Shown: piece after piece, positions 60,270 through 64,000 of the stretch | How positions within the stretch are numbered: the first letter of the stretch is position 1 | How the letters are laid out: each line of letters begins with the position of its first letter | DNA from: Lentzea flava | GTDB lineage: Bacteria; Actinomycetota; Actinomycetes; Mycobacteriales; Pseudonocardiaceae | NCBI RefSeq assembly: GCF_014648475.1 | Contig: NZ_BMRE01000042.1 | Span: 1-64,000 of the forward strand | DNA length: 64,000 bases | Reading direction: 5' to 3' | Translations under genes and position numbers: made by a program | The notes under the pieces: generated by a model | What the model saw: only the letters and a program-made list of their open reading frames with translations | What the model was told of the DNA's origin: nothing | Databases searched by the model: none

Positions 60270-62393
60270 GTGAGCACGTCATTTCAGGTCTCCGCGGTAC
60301 GCGAGGGATGGTTCGTCAGGGACGGGCAGCCGCGGCCGTTCGTCACCGCCGACTACCCGTACTACCGGGACGAGCCGAGGAACTGGGGTGACCGGCTGAC
60401 GACGTTGGCGCGCACGGGAGTGGACGCGGTCACGACGTACGTGCCGTGGCGGCACCACCAGCCCATGGCGCAGCGGTCCCCTGATCTGGTCGGCAGAACC
60501 GACCCGCGACGCGACGCGGCGCGGTTCGTCCGGCTCGCGGCGGAAGCCGGCCTGTGCGTGGTGGTCAAGCCGGGGCCGTTCATCCACGCCGAGACCAACT
60601 ACGGCGGCCTGCCCGACTGGGTGTCGCCGCTCCACGACAGGCGCATCGAACCGGTTCTCGACGCCTCCGGTGCGCCGAGAACCTGGTCCGGATCGCGGTG
60701 CGGACCCGACGGCAAGCCGGTGGACTGGCCACTGCCCGCGCCGCTGTGCCCGGTGTTCGACGAACTCGTGCTGTCCTGGCTGCGCGCGGTCGGCGAGCAG
60801 CTCGTGCGGCCGCATTCCGCGCCGGACGGTCCGATCGTCGCGGTGCAGATCGCCAACGAGGGGATCTACACCGACGGCGCGCTCGGCTTGTGGGACATGG
60901 ACTTCAGCGCATCCGCGCTGGCCGCCCACCACCGGCTGCACGCTCCGCTCGGCGACGGTCCGCCGTCTCCTCCCGCGTCCGGTGCCGCCGAGATCGATCC
61001 GCTGCGACGGGTGGCGTGGGGACACACGCAGGCCGAGCGGTTCGCCGAGCTGTTCCGGCGATGGTCGGCCACCGTCGGTGCGGCGGTGCCCACGGTGGTG
61101 AACGTGAACCCGCCCGCCGCCGAGCCGGGTGCACTGGACTCGTGGCTCGCCCGGACGCAGCCGTGGCGCTGGGCCGGCGTGCGCTACGGCTTCACCAACT
61201 GGGTCGGACCGGTCGCCGAGAACGACGAGTCCCGTGCTCGCTACGTGATCGCGGCCAAGCTGGCGCCCGGCTGCAACTACGAGGAGAACTGGGGCTTCTC
61301 GGTGCTCTACGAGAAGGCGTTCGCCGATCCGGCCACCTGCCTGCACCAGACCGTTCTCGCGCTGGCCTGCGGCGCCACCGGCTACAACCTCTACACCGGT
61401 GTCGCCACCAGCTCCTGGGGCTCCGACCTCGACCGCTTCCACGACCGGCCGTACCCGGATTGTGCTCCGATCTCGGCGAACGGCGAGGAAACGGAGAAGG
61501 CGGCGACCGCGCGGGCGCTCGCGGACTATCTGCGCCGCCACGGAACCGAATGGGCCATCGGCCGTCCCGTGCGGTCGGCGGTGGTCGGTTACTGGGCGCC
61601 GCACGCGGCCGCCGCCGCGTGGAACGCACGACCCGCGGACCGCGGGAACCACGGGGCGGTGCCCGCGTGCGGGGAGTTCCTGCGGGCGTGGCACGACGCG
61701 GCGCGGATGTACCAGCTCGACTTCGGCCTGTGGGACCTCGACGATCCGAGCACCGACCCGGCCGACGCCGTGGGGCGTGCGTCGGGCCGGGTCACGGGTA
61801 TTCCGCTGGTGGTGCCGACGTGGCGTTACCTGCCACGCCCGCAACAACGGCTGCTCGCGAGCCACGTCGCGGAGGGCGGACGGCTGATTCTCGTCGGCGA
61901 GATGCCGGGGTTCGATCTCCACGGGCGGTCGTGCCTGCTGCTCGACGACGTGATCCGTTCCGCGGCCCCGGACCGGGTCCTGCACTGGCCGGATCCGTCC
62001 GTTGTGGACAGTGCGGCCGTCGCCGCCCGGCGGGTCGCCGAGTGGGCGCCGCCCGCCGCGAGGGTCGTCGAGGGAGTCGCCGACGTGTACCTGCGCCGGT
62101 GTCCCGGCGGCGTGGACCACCTCGCGGTGCTCGCGAACGCCGACTGCGGCGGCACGGTTCGCATCGAGACCACCAGGTCCCACTCGGCCGTGCTCGAACT
62201 GTGCGCCGGCGGCGCCGCCCTCGTCCGGCTCGCCGACGGCGTGGTCACCGACGCGCTCGTCACCGGTCGCAACGGACATCTCGGTTCCTCGATCACGCCG
62301 AGCGTGACAGCGGGCGGCGTCCGGTTCACCGCGCCCCACGGCACGCTGCTGAACGCCACGACGACCACACGGCGCGAACATGTGCCGACGTGA
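60270..62393 (+). CDS. Intracellular GH35-like beta-galactosidase-family glycosidase
   Basis: The product has 707 residues. AAGGAGG ends directly at the ATG of 60264, which is too close, so GTG 60270 at 6-bp spacing is the likely start. There is no signal peptide. The TIM barrel has the GH35/GH42-type pattern: 'DYPYYRDEPRNWGDRL', 'GVDAVTTYVPWRHHQP', 'VVKPGPFIHAETNYGGLPDWV', acid/base Glu197 in 'VQIANEGIYTD', and a candidate nucleophile among Glu338/339 in 'CNYEENWGFSV'. A glutamine-amidotransferase-like second domain ('GGRLILVGEMPGFD') and a beta-sandwich end follow. It probably removes galactosyl or related units from the sugar brought in by this operon. Confidence 0.85.
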   Translation: MSTSFQVSAVREGWFVRDGQPRPFVTADYPYYRDEPRNWGDRLTTLARTGVDAVTTYVPWRHHQPMAQRSPDLVGRTDPRRDAARFVRLAAEAGLCVVVKPGPFIHAETNYGGLPDWVSPLHDRRIEPVLDASGAPRTWSGSRCGPDGKPVDWPLPAPLCPVFDELVLSWLRAVGEQLVRPHSAPDGPIVAVQIANEGIYTDGALGLWDMDFSASALAAHHRLHAPLGDGPPSPPASGAAEIDPLRRVAWGHTQAERFAELFRRWSATVGAAVPTVVNVNPPAAEPGALDSWLARTQPWRWAGVRYGFTNWVGPVAENDESRARYVIAAKLAPGCNYEENWGFSVLYEKAFADPATCLHQTVLALACGATGYNLYTGVATSSWGSDLDRFHDRPYPDCAPISANGEETEKAATARALADYLRRHGTEWAIGRPVRSAVVGYWAPHAAAAAWNARPADRGNHGAVPACGEFLRAWHDAARMYQLDFGLWDLDDPSTDPADAVGRASGRVTGIPLVVPTWRYLPRPQQRLLASHVAEGGRLILVGEMPGFDLHGRSCLLLDDVIRSAAPDRVLHWPDPSVVDSAAVAARRVAEWAPPAARVVEGVADVYLRRCPGGVDHLAVLANADCGGTVRIETTRSHSAVLELCAGGAALVRLADGVVTDALVTGRNGHLGSSITPSVTAGGVRFTAPHGTLLNATTTTRREHVPT

Positions 62394-62405
62394 GGAGAGC
62401 GCACC

Positions 62406-63608
62406 GTGCACCGGGGCAAGCTGACCGTTCGTGACCTGCGCGCCGGCAACCGGGCGCGGGTGTTGCGCGCGTTGTACCTCGACGGCCCGCGCAGCCGGCA
62501 CGAACTCGCCGAGGTGACCGGCCTGAGCCAGGGCTCGGTCAGCAACGTGACGGGCGAGCTGATCGCCGACGGGATCGTGGTCGAGGCCGGGCACGTCGAC
62601 TCCGACGGCGGACGGCCGCGCGTGCTCCTGCGGGTGAACCCCCGCCACGCCGTCGTCGTCGGAGTGGACGTCGGCGAAACGCACGTGCTGGTCGAGGCGT
62701 TCGACCTGACGCTGCGGCGGCTGGCGACGACGAAGTTCGCCATGCAGCCCGGCACCCACTCGGCCGACGAGGTCGCGAAGCGGATCCTCGCAGGACTCCG
62801 CCGCTGCCTCACCGAGATCGGGGCCCGCCAGGGCGACGTGCTCGGCGTCGGCATCGGCCTACCGGGTCTGGTGGAGCACGGCCTGGTCCACGGGCAGACC
62901 GTGGGCTGGGACGGCGTTCCGCTGGAACGCATGCTGCGCGCGGGCACGAACATCCCGCTGCACCTGGACAACGGCGCCAACACGGCCGGCCAGGCGGAGC
63001 TGTGGTTCGGCGCCGGCCGCGGCATCGACGACGCGGTCATCACGCTGATCGGGTCCGGCGTCGGCGCGAGCGTGATCGCGGAAGGCGTGCCCTACCGAGG
63101 CACGTCCGGCGGTGCCGGAGAGTGGGGCCACACGACGGTGGCCCTCGACGGCCGGGAGTGTCGCTGCGGAGCGTTCGGCTGCCTGGAGGCCTACATCGGC
63201 GCCAAGGGCATCATCGACCGCTATCGCTCGCTCGGCGGCACCGTCCCCGCGGACCAGGAGGCAGCGCTGCGGTCGCTGGTCACCTCGGACACCGCGCTCG
63301 CGCGGCAAGTGCTGCACGAGGTCGCACGCCATGCGGGTGTCGGCATCGGCAGCCTGATCAACCTCTTCAACCCCGAGCGCGTGATCCTGGGCGGCTGGGC
63401 GGGACTCCTGCTCGGCCCGCGGCTGCTGCCTGACATCCGCGAAGAAGCGGCGCGCCACGCCCTGCGCAGACCGTTCGCCCAGGCGTCGATCATGCTGTGC
63501 GAACTCGGGCCGGAGTCGGTCGCGCTGGGCGCCGCGACCCTTCCCGTGGCGGAATTCCTCGCCGCAGGAGGAGCCCGGCCGGTCACCCGCATCCGCACCG
63601 CCGGTTAG
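62406..63608 (+). CDS. ROK-family transcriptional regulator (2)
   Basis: The product has 400 residues from GTG 62406 (GAGGAGAG upstream). The helix-turn-helix is 'SRHELAEVTGLSQGSVSNVTGELIADGIV'; the ROK domain has 'GVDVGETHV', the zinc motif 'CRCGAFGCLE' and 'SLINLFNPERVILGGWAG'. As in the ROK protein at 49872, the catalytic Asp-Ala-Asn site reads 'DNGAN', so it is probably a pure sensor. It is the last gene of the GH2-ABC-GH35 operon, 12 bp after the previous stop, and should repress that operon until the imported sugar appears. Confidence 0.93.
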   Translation: MHRGKLTVRDLRAGNRARVLRALYLDGPRSRHELAEVTGLSQGSVSNVTGELIADGIVVEAGHVDSDGGRPRVLLRVNPRHAVVVGVDVGETHVLVEAFDLTLRRLATTKFAMQPGTHSADEVAKRILAGLRRCLTEIGARQGDVLGVGIGLPGLVEHGLVHGQTVGWDGVPLERMLRAGTNIPLHLDNGANTAGQAELWFGAGRGIDDAVITLIGSGVGASVIAEGVPYRGTSGGAGEWGHTTVALDGRECRCGAFGCLEAYIGAKGIIDRYRSLGGTVPADQEAALRSLVTSDTALARQVLHEVARHAGVGIGSLINLFNPERVILGGWAGLLLGPRLLPDIREEAARHALRRPFAQASIMLCELGPESVALGAATLPVAEFLAAGGARPVTRIRTAG

Positions 63609-63704
63609 CGCTCGGTCCACAACGCGATCGAACCCGAGGTGACGGACGCCGTCGACCGGGGTCGCCCGGTTGCACCAGCTGTGGGCCACGACGCGGCCAC
63701 GAGC

Positions 63705-64000
63705 TCAGTCCCGCTGAATCCGTTGCGCCGCCAGCCACTCGTCGAAGGTCGTGGGGGCTGTCTCGGCGTCGGCCGCGGGCATCAGGGCGTCACCGGCAGC
63801 CGTCTCGTCGAAGATGCCGCCGTGCCAGGTCGGCACGAGTTTCAGGCTTCTGCCCTGGACGGCGAGCGTGCGGCGAGCCATGTCGATCAGGTCCTGCGGC
63901 TCGGGTCCGGCGATGTCGCGGTGCCGGCCCTGTGGAGCACCGACGGCGACCCTGGCGAGGAGGTCGGCGACGTCGGCGGGGGCGATCGGCTGCATCAGCA
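63705..64000 (-). CDS. NmrA-like/atypical SDR oxidoreductase, C-terminal part (cut by right edge)
   Basis: About 98 codons run in frame to the window edge; the N-terminal Rossmann part is outside. The visible part has 'PIAPADVADLLARVAVGAPQ', 'RHRDIAGPEPQDLIDMARRTL' and 'TTFDEWLAAQ', the typical end of NmrA-like NAD(P)-binding proteins (compare the 'D-V-A' loop and 'G-P-E' strand). It is likely a sugar-nucleotide-epimerase-fold redox sensor or reductase. Confidence 0.75.
   Translation of the reverse strand, partial: LMQPIAPADVADLLARVAVGAPQGRHRDIAGPEPQDLIDMARRTLAVQGRSLKLVPTWHGGIFDETAAGDALMPAADAETAPTTFDEWLAAQRIQRD

Noticed and set aside
60279..62759. An 826-codon antisense frame over the GH35-like gene
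   Set aside because: No homology signal, and it spans the boundary into the ROK gene. It is a shadow of both.
63603..63614. GTTAGCGCTCGG after the second ROK gene as another LacI-type operator
   Set aside because: Only one half matches, it overlaps the stop codon, and no gene starts downstream on either strand within range.

Overview
The window reads as chromosome of a high-GC, mycelial-type actinomycete. Third codon positions are strongly GC, GTG starts are frequent, and ATGA/GTGA start-stop overlaps are common. The gene content (an FxSxx-COOH cassette, a CU044_5270-type protein paired with an ECF sigma factor, many secreted ricin-type and AbfB-linked glycosidases, sugar ABC importers without their own ATPase, ROK regulators) fits Pseudonocardiales such as the Lentzea/Saccharothrix/Actinosynnema group. 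The family-level placement is inference. No tRNA, rRNA, CRISPR array, transposase or phage gene was seen.

Layout. 1-5.5 kb: a large secreted protein of unknown function cut by the left edge, a secreted beta-propeller protein and a secreted vanadium-haloperoxidase/PAP2-type enzyme. 5.5-6.5 kb: the tRNA t6A enzyme Sua5. 6.5-15.2 kb: a divergently arranged FxSxx-COOH (cyclophane RiPP) locus. It has a radical SAM/SPASM maturase and a separate HExxH protein on the minus strand, and on the plus strand a 56-residue precursor ending FQNRI, a 1241-residue ParA-like/TIR-like/NB-ARC/TPR protein, an unknown protein and a cation/proton antiporter-like protein. 15.2-19.2 kb: a translationally coupled three-gene operon (membrane protein, small P-loop NTPase, large Orc1-like AAA ATPase) converging on the antiporter. 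19.6-24.3 kb: a GntR/FadR regulator, a GH29 alpha-L-fucosidase and a GH62 arabinofuranosidase.

24.4-28.0 kb is a scarred interval. It holds a permease made of two unrelated half-transporters, the C-terminal fragment of a flavin oxidoreductase, a protein with an NDK-like domain, and a cupin-like gene and an arginase-family gene that meet head-to-head with apparently missing N-termini. 28.0-30.7 kb: a WYL regulator divergent from a hydrolase/PIN-protein pair, and a small unknown gene. 31.2-34.7 kb: a second GH62 enzyme and two secreted cell-wall hydrolases. 34.8-38.3 kb: a GT4 glycosyltransferase coupled to a GH92 mannosidase. 38.4-41.3 kb: a hydrolase, a hypothetical gene and a GH43-AbfB enzyme. 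41.5-47.7 kb: CU044_5270 protein with ECF sigma factor, a histidine kinase/response regulator pair followed by DUF2306 and MDR genes, and small genes.

47.7-63.6 kb is mainly sugar uptake and polysaccharide metabolism. A GH30 enzyme is divergent from a ROK regulator. A GT2 synthase with a degenerate GGDEF-like N-domain is coupled to an O-acyltransferase. A long operon follows: GH2 glycosidase, ABC substrate-binding protein, two permeases, a GH35-like glycosidase and a second ROK regulator. The right edge cuts an NmrA-like oxidoreductase.

How the parts work together. The secreted GH62, GH43, GH29 and GH30 enzymes probably release sugars from plant hemicellulose or glycoproteins. The 54.7-63.6 kb operon imports an oligosaccharide and cuts it inside the cell. 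Two candidates for under-described biology stand out. One is the FxSxx-COOH locus with its split HExxH gene and downstream membrane module. The other is the neighbouring three-gene ATPase cassette.
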